NCBI GenBank assembly: GCA_003523225.1
Contig: DPGK01000021.1
Coordinates: 54,700-118,699, forward strand
Direction: 5' to 3'
Length of the DNA: 64,000 nt
Source of the DNA: Clostridiales bacterium
Lineage (GTDB): Bacteria; Bacillota; Clostridia; Oscillospirales; CAG-272
Shown: one piece after another, positions 1 through 9,447 of the stretch
How the letters are laid out: every line of letters starts with the position of its first letter
Numbering within the stretch: position 1 is the first letter of the stretch
The notes under the pieces: model-generated
Database searches by the model: none
Told to the model about the DNA's origin: nothing
Seen by the model: only the letters and a program-made list of their open reading frames with translations
Position numbers and translations under genes: made by a program

Positions 1-861
1 CACGCCGAACAGCCCGCCTGTTCCTATTGCGTAAAGCCCCTGCGTGGACTGCCAGTCGCTGCCAAGAGCATCCGCTCCGCGGTTCTGCCAGCTGTCGATA
101 CGCTTGCGTGCATACTCGGTGTTCATAATGATAAAACCAAGCACACCGCCAACCGGCAGTACAGATAAAAACCAAAGCAGATTCGTACCGCCGAAAAACA
201 TCATCGCAACGCCTATCATTCCTATAATGATAACGCCCGAAAAATGCTTTTCAAGCCCTACAAGCACCAGTACGGCGCTTAATATTACACCCGGCACGAG
301 AAAACCGTGAATAAAGGACTTTTTATTCAGTCCTTTTGAATTTATCTCCTGCTCCCATCGGCTCATATAAAGAGACAAAAGCAGTATTATCGCCGTTTTT
401 GCCGCCTCGGAGGGCTGGAAGTTGAAAAGTCCGAAAACGGATATCCATCTTTGCGCACCGCCGCCGATAACACCCATTGCAAGCACAAGCAGCAAAAGCA
501 CAAGAACCGCAAGATACATAGCCACAGACATATATCGCATGGTGGTTGGGGTAATGAAAAGCATTGCCGCCATTGCCACCGCACCGACTGCCATGTGCAG
601 AAGATGCTCCTTGAAAAAGTGAAAGCTGTCTCCGTACTGCCGCTCGGCATAAGCTGAGCTTGCACTGAAGGACATGACTGTTCCGACGCTCAGAAGAATA
701 AGAAACAGCACAAGATATACAGGATCCGGGCGAACGCGCGCAAAAAGCCTGCCGGGCTTTTCAGCCAGTGCGGCATAATCGGGAGTTTCGATATATTCAC
801 GAAGAAGCCCGCTGCCGCCAAGCTCGCGGCGGCGTTTTTTTGCTGATGCATCCGCTCTCAT
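1..861 (-). CDS. ftsW: FtsW/RodA/SpoVE-family peptidoglycan polymerase (C-terminus cut off by the window)
   Basis: A SEDS-family membrane glycosyltransferase that polymerises lipid II with its partner class B PBP during division. The 287 visible codons are open without a stop. After a basic cytoplasmic N-terminus of about 45 residues come hydrophobic helices, the family motif MSFSASSAYAE, and later FQPSEAAKTAIILLLSLYM, which matches the conserved QPSE-K helix. The start is the ATG at 861-859, preceded by AAAGGGGAG. It is the last visible gene of the minus-strand dcw cluster, 38 bp after mraY. The family name follows from these motifs. The choice of FtsW over SpoVE rests on position alone, since this is the only SEDS gene seen here. 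Confidence 0.9.
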   Translation of the reverse strand, partial: MRADASAKKRRRELGGSGLLREYIETPDYAALAEKPGRLFARVRPDPVYLVLFLILLSVGTVMSFSASSAYAERQYGDSFHFFKEHLLHMAVGAVAMAAMLFITPTTMRYMSVAMYLAVLVLLLLVLAMGVIGGGAQRWISVFGLFNFQPSEAAKTAIILLLSLYMSRWEQEINSKGLNKKSFIHGFLVPGVILSAVLVLVGLEKHFSGVIIIGMIGVAMMFFGGTNLLWFLSVLPVGGVLGFIIMNTEYARKRIDSWQNRGADALGSDWQSTQGLYAIGTGGLFGV

Positions 862-899
862 ATTCAACTCCCCTTTGTTTTTATTTCAGAGTACGCGCC

Positions 900-1895
900 T
901 CAGATGCCGAACCACGAGATAACGCAGAAGATCACTGCCGCCACTGTAAACACAGCAACGATCTTTACCTCGCTCCAGCCGCATTTTTCAAAATGGTGGT
1001 GGATCGGCGCCATTTTGAACAGGCGCTTTCCGTGCGTCAGCTTGAAATATCCGACCTGAAGTATGTCGGAGGCAATTTCGCAGATATATACGAATCCGGC
1101 GCTCAGAATTATAAGCGGCTCGCCCAGCATAAACGCCATACCGACGACAATTCCGCCAAGATACAGCGAACCGGTGTCTCCCATAAACACTTTGGCAGGA
1201 TAGAAGTTATACATAAGGAATCCCACAGTTCCGCCTATGACGGTTGCCGCAAGCACCGAAAGCTCTGGCATTTCCTTTGAAAACGCCGCAACCGCAAAGA
1301 AAGCTCCCACTACGGCGGTAACACTGCTCGAAAGACCGTCGATACCGTCTGTAAGGTTTACTCCGTTGACCATACCGGTAATAAGCAGTATTGCGATAAC
1401 GTAGTACCCGACTCCAAGCTCAAGGCTGATATCGCAGAAGGGCAACGCAAGCGTTGTGTCAATACAGCCGCAGACTGTCATAGCCCAAAGGTAAAGCCCT
1501 GCAACAACAAGCTGAAGCGAAAACTTCTGCCACGCAAGAAAGCCCTCGTTCTGTTTTTTTATCAGCTTGGTGTAATCGTCAAAAAAGCCGATAAGACCGT
1601 TAAGCACGGCAAGCCCCATAGTCAGCGCCGCGGGAATAAGCTCCGCCGCTCTGCCCAGTGCCGCATACACGGCGGCAAGCACCGCGAAAGCCAGCAATGA
1701 CGGAATTATAAATCCGACGCCGCCCATTATAGGCGTTCCTTCTTTACCCTTGTGCCAACGAGGACCTATATCGTATATTTTCTGACCTATCTTATGGCTT
1801 TTCAGCACCGGGATCAGCCGACGCAGGATCAGCACGGTCAGCAAAAAAACCGCCGCGCACATTGCAAAGAATTCAATAAGCATCCTTGTTTTCAT
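900..1895 (-). CDS. mraY: Phospho-N-acetylmuramoyl-pentapeptide transferase
   Basis: Transfers phospho-MurNAc-pentapeptide from UDP to undecaprenyl phosphate, giving lipid I at the cytoplasmic face of the membrane. The 331-residue polytopic protein has the family marks KEGTPIMGG near residue 52, FFDDYTKL, NLTDGIDGL and the C-terminal MAPIHHHFEK. I chose the ATG at 1895 because AAAGG lies just upstream and the protein then begins MKTRMLIEFF, giving the usual length. A longer reading from 1943 would overlap murF by 32 bp. It sits 16 bp after murF in the operon and ends in TGA. Confidence 0.96.
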   Translation of the reverse strand: MKTRMLIEFFAMCAAVFLLTVLILRRLIPVLKSHKIGQKIYDIGPRWHKGKEGTPIMGGVGFIIPSLLAFAVLAAVYAALGRAAELIPAALTMGLAVLNGLIGFFDDYTKLIKKQNEGFLAWQKFSLQLVVAGLYLWAMTVCGCIDTTLALPFCDISLELGVGYYVIAILLITGMVNGVNLTDGIDGLSSSVTAVVGAFFAVAAFSKEMPELSVLAATVIGGTVGFLMYNFYPAKVFMGDTGSLYLGGIVVGMAFMLGEPLIILSAGFVYICEIASDILQVGYFKLTHGKRLFKMAPIHHHFEKCGWSEVKIVAVFTVAAVIFCVISWFGI

Positions 1896-1911
1896 TTGAC
1901 CTTTGTTGTCC

Positions 1912-3366
1912 TTACCTGTTTTCTGAGTTTCGCAAAGCTTCAATAATGCGCTCCGCCTTTACCGAACGGCTCGCCTTTATCAGCAGAATGTCCTTACTTC
2001 CAAGCGTCAGCTCAGCCGCCTCGGCGGCAATTCGCGGCGCATCCGGGGAGGAGATGTCGGGTATCCTCACGATATTTTCAGGCGACAGCCCCGCTTCCGC
2101 AGCACCGCGCGCCGTTTCAGCCGAACGCGGACCGTAGGCTATCAGAAACTCCCCTCCGTTTTCGGCGAAATATCTGCCCACTCCACGGTGCATGGCTGGA
2201 GAATCCGCGCCAAGCTCACCCATATCCCCGAGTATTGCAGCTGCGATCCCGCCGGTTCTTTTGGCAGCCGAGATCAGGACGTCAATGGCTGCGCGCACCG
2301 ACTCCGGACTCGCGTTATAGCAGTCATTGAGGACATTAAGACCGCCCACGGTAATAAAATTCTGACGCATTGCCACAGGACGGAACTCACAAAGTCCGCG
2401 ACGCACATCAGCCTCGCTAAGTCCGAAATGCATACCCACCGCAGCGGCTATGAGCGCCGCCTGAGCATTGTGCCTTCCGGGAACGGATATTTCCGCATCG
2501 AGGATTACACCGTCAGGAGTGTTTATATTGAAAACACATCCACTACCCGTGTCGCGAAGATCCGAAATATAAAAGTCCGCAGAGCTGTTTCCCGACGCCG
2601 AGAAATATACGGCGCGACGGTCTTTTGCCCCAACGTCAGCCAGAAGCGGCTCGTCGCCGTTAAGAAGAAGCAGTCCGTCGGGAGAAAGTCCGGCTCTTAT
2701 CTCAAGCTTTGCCCTTGCAATGTTTTCCCTTGTGCCGAGATACTCAAGGTGCGACGAGCCGATATTGGTTATCACCGCCACGTCTGGACGCGCGGTAAGC
2801 GACATTGATTCGATCTCACCCAGCGCGCTCATACCCATTTCAAGCACAGCGTATTCGGCTGTGGTGGGAATTTCAAGCATGGAAAGAGGCATTCCGATGA
2901 CACTGTTGCGGTTTCCCTCGGTGCGGTAGACCTCGCCTGACTGCCCGAGCACCGAAAAAATAAATTCCTTGGTCGTGGTTTTTCCTACGCTTCCGGTTAC
3001 AGCGACCCGCTTGGCGGCGATGTATTCGGATACAGCCGCCGCAATTTTTGAGAGTGCCGGAACAGTCCCGCCGGTAAGTATTATCGGAATGTCGATATCA
3101 CCTGCATTATCCGGCAGATGCTCGGCAAGTACCGCCGCAGCACCAAGCGCCGCCGCCGACTCTATATAATCGTGTCCGTCGGTGCGTTCGCCCACAATTG
3201 CCGCAAACATAACGCCGGTTTCCGCTTCTCTTGAATCTGTGCAGACTCCGCATATGCTTCTGTCATTATAGTTCTGCGGATCCCCGCCGACGATCCTGCT
3301 GCCGCACATCTGCGCCAGCTCAGCCACCGACATATATCCGCCATTGCATTTGATCCGGATCTTCAT
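1912..3366 (-). CDS. murF: UDP-MurNAc-tripeptide--D-Ala-D-Ala ligase
   Basis: Adds D-Ala-D-Ala to the UDP-MurNAc tripeptide, the last cytoplasmic step of precursor synthesis. The 484-residue Mur ligase has an N-terminal substrate domain with the CTDSREA motif, the ATP loop VTGSVGKTTTKEF, ALIAAAVG in the central domain and a C-terminal domain beginning near DCYNASPES. The start has GAGG ten bases upstream. It lies between murE (48 bp gap) and mraY. The ddl gene that supplies its dipeptide is elsewhere in the window (31.5 kb), not in this cluster. The stop is TAA. Confidence 0.96.
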   Translation of the reverse strand: MKIRIKCNGGYMSVAELAQMCGSRIVGGDPQNYNDRSICGVCTDSREAETGVMFAAIVGERTDGHDYIESAAALGAAAVLAEHLPDNAGDIDIPIILTGGTVPALSKIAAAVSEYIAAKRVAVTGSVGKTTTKEFIFSVLGQSGEVYRTEGNRNSVIGMPLSMLEIPTTAEYAVLEMGMSALGEIESMSLTARPDVAVITNIGSSHLEYLGTRENIARAKLEIRAGLSPDGLLLLNGDEPLLADVGAKDRRAVYFSASGNSSADFYISDLRDTGSGCVFNINTPDGVILDAEISVPGRHNAQAALIAAAVGMHFGLSEADVRRGLCEFRPVAMRQNFITVGGLNVLNDCYNASPESVRAAIDVLISAAKRTGGIAAAILGDMGELGADSPAMHRGVGRYFAENGGEFLIAYGPRSAETARGAAEAGLSPENIVRIPDISSPDAPRIAAEAAELTLGSKDILLIKASRSVKAERIIEALRNSENR

Positions 3367-3414
3367 AAGATTTATACCTCAAAGTGCCGATGAATCACGG
3401 CACCTGTTTTTACA

Positions 3415-5013
3415 TTATTTTATCTCTCCGCCCGGTTCTCCGAGCGCCCGCACGGCTTCTCGTACTATATCCGCCTCGCAAAAGTCATGTCTTCCCGCGG
3501 CGTCTATTTCATACTGTTCATGACCCTTGCCAGCAAGCAGTATAACATCCCCTTGCTGCGCGATACGCACTGCGCGTTCTATCGCCTTGCGCCGATTCAC
3601 TATCACCTCATGAGGAGCTGCAGGGTCAAAGCCCTCCATTATTTCGCGGATTATTTCCTCCGGCGGCTCGGAACGCGAATTGTCGGAGGTAATAAACGTA
3701 AAATCGGCAAGGCGTGACGCTATTCTTCCCATAACGGGACGTTTTTGGCGGTCACGGTCTCCGCCGCAGCCGAAAAGCAGAATGATCCTGCCCTCATTAA
3801 ATCCGCGGCAGGCGTTACGTGCATCCATAAAGCCGCGCGCCGTCCGAAGCAGATTTTCAAGCGCATCGGGGGTATGAGCATAATCAATAAATACCGCAGC
3901 AGGAAAACCAAGCCCAAGACGCACACGCTCAAGCCTTCCCGGAGTACCCGACGACGATGCAAGCGCATCGGAAACAAAGCTTCCGCTTATTCCGAAATGC
4001 ACGGCGCACGCCGCCGCCTCAAGTGAATTCATAAAGCTGAAGCTCCCCGGCGTGGGACAGCGTATCTCACGTATTTCCCGTGGCGAGCAAAGAGTATATG
4101 ATATTCCCTCCCCGCCCATATCGTGTATATTCTCGGCGGTAAAGCTTTCATATTTTCTGTTGCGGAACGCAGGGTGTCCCGCGCTGCAAAGGATTATATT
4201 TTCCGCGCACGGACATTTGTTTTTCACGGCATATTCGGCGAACCTTTCCCCCCACGGGTCATCGGCATTGATTATCGCCGTCTCCGACTGCCGCAGAAGC
4301 CTTGCCTTGGCAAGAAAATAATTTTCCATTGTACCGTGAAAATCAAGATGCTCCGGCGTGAGATTTGTAAATACCGCCGCGGCAAAGCGCAAAGGCTCGA
4401 GCTTGCGCAGAGCCAATGCGTGTGAGGTTGCCTCCATAAACACATATTCCGCCCCGTCGTCACGCATTGCCGCAAGCATACGGTAAAGCTGCCCGGGGTC
4501 GGGAGTGGTCATATTTGCATTTGAATCATCAGGGGAAAATCTTGCGTCCCCACGGGTATCAAGCACACGCAGAGGCGTTTCGCACCGCACGGTCCCGATG
4601 ATACCGCAGCGATGCATCGCCGCGCCGAAAATGGCGCGCAGCATATAGCTTACAGTGGTTTTTCCGTTGGTCCCGGTCACGGCGACAAGACGCATACTGT
4701 TTCCTGCCGCCGCGAGCTCATACCGGGCACACCAAAGCCGCGCAAGCGCCGCTCTGGTGTCTTTTGTGTATATTATCGTTATTCCCGCGGGAGCGTGCGC
4801 GCTCTCATCCTCAGCCACTATCGCCGCCGCGCCGGCGGCACATACCTCGTCTATATAGCGGTGTGAGTCGTTCTTAATGCCCCGAATGCACAAAAACAAA
4901 CAATCTTTACACACCCCGCGGGAATCGGATACAATTTCGGATATCTCGATATCCGTCGGTCCCACCGCACGGTATTCAATGCCTGCGGCGGAAAGCAGCC
5001 AATCAAGTTTCAT
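3415..5013 (-). CDS. murE: UDP-MurNAc-dipeptide--diamino acid ligase (probably meso-diaminopimelate)
   Basis: Adds the third, diamino residue to UDP-MurNAc-L-Ala-D-Glu. The 532-residue protein shows the MurE order: SDSRGVCKDCLFLCIRG near residue 35, the P-loop VTGTNGKTT near 110, NMTTPDP, and the C-terminal specificity segment SDNSRSEPP. In the family DNPR-type sequences go with meso-diaminopimelate and DNPA/DDPN-type with lysine. DNSR is closer to the first, so I infer a DAP-type wall. The ATG at 5013 gives the typical start MKLDWLLSAAGI. A reading from 5058 would add 15 unlikely residues. A gap of 186 bp separates it from the PBP gene. Confidence 0.94.
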   Translation of the reverse strand: MKLDWLLSAAGIEYRAVGPTDIEISEIVSDSRGVCKDCLFLCIRGIKNDSHRYIDEVCAAGAAAIVAEDESAHAPAGITIIYTKDTRAALARLWCARYELAAAGNSMRLVAVTGTNGKTTVSYMLRAIFGAAMHRCGIIGTVRCETPLRVLDTRGDARFSPDDSNANMTTPDPGQLYRMLAAMRDDGAEYVFMEATSHALALRKLEPLRFAAAVFTNLTPEHLDFHGTMENYFLAKARLLRQSETAIINADDPWGERFAEYAVKNKCPCAENIILCSAGHPAFRNRKYESFTAENIHDMGGEGISYTLCSPREIREIRCPTPGSFSFMNSLEAAACAVHFGISGSFVSDALASSSGTPGRLERVRLGLGFPAAVFIDYAHTPDALENLLRTARGFMDARNACRGFNEGRIILLFGCGGDRDRQKRPVMGRIASRLADFTFITSDNSRSEPPEEIIREIMEGFDPAAPHEVIVNRRKAIERAVRIAQQGDVILLAGKGHEQYEIDAAGRHDFCEADIVREAVRALGEPGGEIK

Positions 5014-5199
5014 CAAAGCCCTGCTTCTCCTTTCATCAGCGCCATAGGGCGCTTCCAAAGGTGTAATGACACCTGTCCCGGAGAAAGAATTCAGAATTGT
5101 CCCCGGGCTGACGCTTCAATCCTTAAACGTCCTGTCAGGGCAAGCATGCAGGCTGCCTTTTTTATTTTTTTCATTCCGATTGCAGTCAGCCGACGCCTA

Positions 5200-7482
5200 C
5201 TAATCCTCGCTGTCGGTGAATCTGACCGTTATCGTTACTACGCTTCCCCTTTCTGCCGTTTCGCCTGCCACAGGGTACTGTGAGACCACAAGTGCGTCTC
5301 CGGCAAGTGAATGACTTTTGCTTCCTTCGATTTTAATATTGAGTCCGGCGTTCAGCAGCACCTGATTTGCCGCCGCTGCCGTGAGATTTTGCACATTTGG
5401 AATTTTTACATCCTTTTTCGGCGCGCTGTCTCCCAGATAGATAAGTATCTTCCCGGTTTCCTTTGAAATGGTCGCACCAGCCGACGGAATCTGAGCCGTG
5501 ACCGTGTCGCCGTCGCCGATAATTTCGCACTCCACGCCCAGCTCCTTTATAAGGTTGCGTGTAACTGCGGGACTGCGTCCGCGGTACTCTCCGACCTCAA
5601 CGTCAAGCGCCGCTTTTTCGGCATCGGTGTATTCCGGCTCATAGCCAAGATACGGAAGTATCTGAGCCAAACAGTTTGCGATATACGGAGCCGCGATCAT
5701 TGAACCGAAGCGGCTGCCTATCTTTGGGTCGTCAACAACTATAAGTATTGCGATCTCAGGATCGTCTGCCGGCGCGTAAGCCACGCATGAGCCGATACGC
5801 GCAAGCGGATCGGGATCGCCTATTTTTTCCGAAGTACCGGTTTTTGCGGCGATCTTGTAGCCGGGGATATAGCAGTTTTTCGCACCGCCGTCTCCCGATA
5901 CGCCCTCCTCAAGGATCTGCGACACGGTTTTTGAAACCGAAGCGCTTATCACCTGACGGCGGCTTTCGACTTGGTGGCTGTACACCACGTTACCCTCGGA
6001 ATCCGTCATTTTTTCAACAATATACGGAGTCATGAGGTATCCGTTGTTTGCAACCGCAGACAAAGCAGTCAGATGATGCAGCATAGACACCTGAAAGTTC
6101 TGTCCGAAGGAGGCGACCGCAAGGTCTACGATCCCGAACTCATTTTCATCCCAGAAAGTAGTTTTTCCTTCACCGGGCAGGTCGATTCCCGTTTTATCAA
6201 GATATCCGAATTCGCGGAAATAGTTGTAGAATTTCTCCTGTCCCACGCGCATACCGACCGTCATGAGCACCGGGTTGCAGGACTGCTGAAGGCCCTGCCC
6301 GAAGGTCAGACTTCCGTGACCGCTTGTGTGATAACAGTGAATTTTACGGTTTGCCACCTGAAGATATCCGGCGCAGTAGAATTTTTCGTCAACCTTTGCA
6401 ACATCCTGCTCAAGCGCCATTGAAGTTGTGATTATCTTGAAGGTAGAACCTGGCATATACGGGTCGGTAAGCACTTTGTTCGACCACATTTTGGTCTGGA
6501 GCTCGCCCTTAAGCAGATTATATTCGGCGCTGCCGGGTGTATATCCGGATCCATCAAGCAGTCCGGTGTAATAGCTGTCGAGCGTGCGGGCGTCATTGCA
6601 GTCAAAGTCCGGATAGGTCGCCATTGCAAGCACCGCGCCTGTCTTGACATTCATTACAAGCCCCGCCGCGCCGCATTCAGGCTGACACTCCTCAAACGTC
6701 GCCTTAAGCTGTTCCTCAAGTATCATCTGAAGCTTAAGATTCAGCGTAGTATGCATATCGTAGCCATCCACGGCTTCAATAACGCTTTTATACTCGTAAG
6801 GCATTTCCCTTCCGTACGAGTCGCGGGCAGTTATATACTTTCCCGGAGTTCCTGCAAGCTGACTGTTATACTGATATTCAAGCCCGTAAAGTCCCGCGCC
6901 GTCAGTACCCGTAAAGCCGAGCACATGAGAGGCGACACTGCCGTATGCGTAATAGCGCTTGCTTGTGGCTTCGACAAGCACCATGTTGCCAAGATCGTTT
7001 TTTGAGATAAAGTCCAGCACAAGGTCGGCGCTCTCGCCGTCCGCAAGTCTTACGACCGTCGCGTCAAGACTTCCCTTTTTCTTCTCTATCATCTCGGCGA
7101 CCGTCTCGTATGTCACGCCGTATTTTTCTCCCAGTATCTCGGAAAGCCCCCGGGCAATAATGTCATCATAGTTTTTTGCCTCGTCTCCGGTGGATTCCGA
7201 AACCGCAGCGCGTATATTTGACGGCGCAATGAAAATGCGGTATGCCGAAATATTAGTTGCCAGCTGAACGCCTTCGGAGTCGTATATCGACCCGCGCTTT
7301 GAATAAACCGTTGACTCGGTCGTAAGCTGATTTATCACCTTCTGCTGATAGTAATCAAAGTTGACTGTCTGTATTGCAAATATCTTATAAGCAAGAAATG
7401 CAAACGCGGCAATGATGACGGCAAACAGGATGTACGAACGCATCACAAGCTTTGTGCTGATTTTTATTCTTGTTCCCTTCAT
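5200..7482 (-). CDS. ftsI: Class B penicillin-binding protein with two PASTA domains (FtsI/SpoVD type)
   Basis: A DD-transpeptidase that crosslinks septal (or spore cortex) peptidoglycan. The 760-residue protein has one N-terminal membrane helix, a dimerisation domain starting at RGSIYDSEG, and the three transpeptidase motifs: GSTFK (active serine), SCN and KTGT. Two PASTA modules follow, from about residue 620 and from about 690. The start ATG at 7482 lies some 17 bases after GGAGG, a long spacing. Two adjacent in-frame TAG codons (5202-5197) end the gene, unlike any other gene here. Past them the frame runs 26 codons of A-rich, non-conserved sequence to a TGA, so I keep the end at the first TAG. 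FtsI and SpoVD cannot be told apart from this sequence. Confidence 0.93.
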   Translation of the reverse strand: MKGTRIKISTKLVMRSYILFAVIIAAFAFLAYKIFAIQTVNFDYYQQKVINQLTTESTVYSKRGSIYDSEGVQLATNISAYRIFIAPSNIRAAVSESTGDEAKNYDDIIARGLSEILGEKYGVTYETVAEMIEKKKGSLDATVVRLADGESADLVLDFISKNDLGNMVLVEATSKRYYAYGSVASHVLGFTGTDGAGLYGLEYQYNSQLAGTPGKYITARDSYGREMPYEYKSVIEAVDGYDMHTTLNLKLQMILEEQLKATFEECQPECGAAGLVMNVKTGAVLAMATYPDFDCNDARTLDSYYTGLLDGSGYTPGSAEYNLLKGELQTKMWSNKVLTDPYMPGSTFKIITTSMALEQDVAKVDEKFYCAGYLQVANRKIHCYHTSGHGSLTFGQGLQQSCNPVLMTVGMRVGQEKFYNYFREFGYLDKTGIDLPGEGKTTFWDENEFGIVDLAVASFGQNFQVSMLHHLTALSAVANNGYLMTPYIVEKMTDSEGNVVYSHQVESRRQVISASVSKTVSQILEEGVSGDGGAKNCYIPGYKIAAKTGTSEKIGDPDPLARIGSCVAYAPADDPEIAILIVVDDPKIGSRFGSMIAAPYIANCLAQILPYLGYEPEYTDAEKAALDVEVGEYRGRSPAVTRNLIKELGVECEIIGDGDTVTAQIPSAGATISKETGKILIYLGDSAPKKDVKIPNVQNLTAAAANQVLLNAGLNIKIEGSKSHSLAGDALVVSQYPVAGETAERGSVVTITVRFTDSED

Positions 7483-7557
7483 TCCCGGTTCTGCCCTTCC
7501 TCCTTGCTTATATAGCAGAGCTGTTTATCATTTAATGATATTTCACCGAAACGTTTT

Positions 7558-8421
7558 TTATTCCCCTCTGCGGATGCCAAGCGCACTGAGTAGTGCCATT
7601 ACTCCCGCATTGCCGTTTTCCTCGGAAAAAGCCTCTATCCGGTCTCCGCCGCCGAGCATGATATAATGCGTGGTGGAAATGTCGGTGCTTATCATACCGT
7701 ACTCATCAACGGCAATGCGCCTTATGGCGTCGAGATCGTTTTTGACGTTAAGCTCATTTTCAAGCTCGGCGATCTCTGCGTCAAGCGCGTCGAGCTTTGA
7801 GGATGCTGCGGACACTTCATCTGAGCGTTCTTTTATCATCACGCTGAGGGTGACAGGCAGCGCCAGCACCAATGCGAACAAAAGCACAAGAGCCACAGCC
7901 CCAAAAGGAACTGTACGCAGGCGTCTGTCCTTGACGGGCGCGATCTCCTCCTTCGGAAACCACCTTTCGATAAGCGAATCATGATATGCCTCGACGTGTG
8001 TCATCCGTTTTTCTCCCGACACAGTCAGCGCGCGTTTTTCACTCTCGCGAAGCTCGTAAGCTGCCGCCGGATGCTCCGGCTCCCATTCTACGCTGAGCGC
8101 GCGGACGCGACGCGCCACCTGTGTTTCGGGAAGATATCCCATACCGTCGCGGTAGCAGCGCTTGTAATCGTCAACGGTCATGTAAAAGCCGTCGTCAGAA
8201 TTTCCGGTTTTATATCTTGCATTCCAGTCACGGCACTCTTTGCGCGCACCAAGACGGTACGCCTCGGGTGCAAGAGCCGCCGTCCTGCGCTCGTTTTCCT
8301 CCTGCTCCATTGCAAGCCTGCGCACGGAATCGGAAGTGCCGCGTTCGGAAAAACGCCTCTCAAGGGAATTATAAGCGATATTGAAGGACGCCGATGCGTT
8401 CACGTCTGCATATGCGTTCAT
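7558..8421 (-). CDS. FtsL-like bitopic division protein with a long cytoplasmic N-terminus
   Basis: The position between rsmH and the PBP gene is that of ftsL. The 287-residue product fits the architecture: one membrane helix near residues 178-200 (rich in V, A and L), then a short heptad-like coiled coil (KLDALDAEIAELENEL) and IRRIAVDEYGM, which resembles the FtsL/DivIC C-terminal motif. Unusual is a charged cytoplasmic N-terminal region of about 175 residues, whereas FtsL proteins normally have a few dozen. I chose the ATG at 8421. A TTG at 8442 and an ATG at 8433 are possible upstream starts in the same frame. Function is inferred from position and topology. Confidence 0.75.
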   Translation of the reverse strand: MNAYADVNASASFNIAYNSLERRFSERGTSDSVRRLAMEQEENERRTAALAPEAYRLGARKECRDWNARYKTGNSDDGFYMTVDDYKRCYRDGMGYLPETQVARRVRALSVEWEPEHPAAAYELRESEKRALTVSGEKRMTHVEAYHDSLIERWFPKEEIAPVKDRRLRTVPFGAVALVLLFALVLALPVTLSVMIKERSDEVSAASSKLDALDAEIAELENELNVKNDLDAIRRIAVDEYGMISTDISTTHYIMLGGGDRIEAFSEENGNAGVMALLSALGIRRGE

Positions 8422-8486
8422 TTTTACTTCCATACCTTTCAAACAGTCTTATGTAAAATTGATTGACGTATACTTAAATCTGATGC

Positions 8487-9440
8487 TCACAGCTTTTCCG
8501 CCGTTCTGAGCTTTGCGCTGTGCGAACGTGTGTTCCGCTCAAGCTCCCCGGGGGACGCCGTGACCGGTTTTTTTGTCACAAGCCTTATCTCCGGCTTGTG
8601 TCCGCAGACGCACACCGGGAAATCCGGTGGGCAGACGCACCCACGCGCCAGTTCCGCAAATGTCTGCTTGACCCGGCGGTCCTCAAGCGAGTGAAAGGTT
8701 ATCACCGCGATCCTCCCGCCGGGAGCCAGCATGGATACCGCCTTGCGTATTGTCGGTTCGATGACATCAAGCTCACCGTTTACTTCGATCCTTATCGCCT
8801 GAAATGTTCTCATGGCGGGATGATGCTCTGCTCCGCGCAGCGCTGCGGCAGGAATCGCCGATTTTATAATATTCACAAGCTCTCCGGTGGTCTTTATCGG
8901 AGCGGTCTCGCGCTTTTCGCATATTTTTGAGGCGATGCGGGAGGCGAATTTTTCCTCTCCGTACTCGTAAATAATTTTTTCAAGCCTTTCACGCGGATAC
9001 CCGTTTACCACATCCGCGGCACACAAGGCGGCGGAAGTATCCATTCTCATATCAAGAGGCGCGTCGGAAATGTAGGAAAATCCGCGCTCCGGAGTGTCAA
9101 GCTGATGTGAGGAGACCCCAAGGTCAAGCAGTACGCCGTCAAGGGCTGTTATTCCGAGAGAGGCGCACACCGAATCAATTTCTGAAAAATTGGAACGTAT
9201 CACCCTTGCCCTGTCTCCGTACCGGGACAGTCTCGCGCCTGCGGCGGCTACCGCCTCCGGGTCGCGGTCAAGTGCGATAAGTTTTCCGCCGGTAAGCCGC
9301 GCGGCTATGGCGGAGGAATGTCCTCCCCCTCCCGCAGTGCCGTCAAGGTAGATGCCGTCCGGCTTTATCGCCAAAGCGTCAATTACCTCGTTAAGCAGTA
9401 CAGGCTCATGAGAAAATGAAATTCTGCCTTCTGTGTTCAT
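8487..9440 (-). CDS. rsmH: 16S rRNA (cytosine1402-N4)-methyltransferase
   Basis: Methylates N4 of C1402 in 16S rRNA using SAM. The 317-residue protein begins with the typical HEPVLLNEVI, followed by the SAM-binding LDGTAGGGGHS, LDLGVSSHQLD, and the C-terminal SLEDRRVKQTF and KPVTASPGELERN segments. The ATG at 9440 is chosen over an in-frame start at 9560 because the family begins right before HEPVLL and the longer version would overlap mraZ. The stop of mraZ is only 7 bp away. Confidence 0.96.
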   Translation of the reverse strand: MNTEGRISFSHEPVLLNEVIDALAIKPDGIYLDGTAGGGGHSSAIAARLTGGKLIALDRDPEAVAAAGARLSRYGDRARVIRSNFSEIDSVCASLGITALDGVLLDLGVSSHQLDTPERGFSYISDAPLDMRMDTSAALCAADVVNGYPRERLEKIIYEYGEEKFASRIASKICEKRETAPIKTTGELVNIIKSAIPAAALRGAEHHPAMRTFQAIRIEVNGELDVIEPTIRKAVSMLAPGGRIAVITFHSLEDRRVKQTFAELARGCVCPPDFPVCVCGHKPEIRLVTKKPVTASPGELERNTRSHSAKLRTAEKL

Positions 9441-9447
9441 GCCAGCC

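Noticed and set aside
5116-5196. Read-through extension of the PBP beyond TAGTAG
   Set aside because: The following codons are A-rich and overlap stem-loop sequence, with no resemblance to PASTA or other protein sequence.
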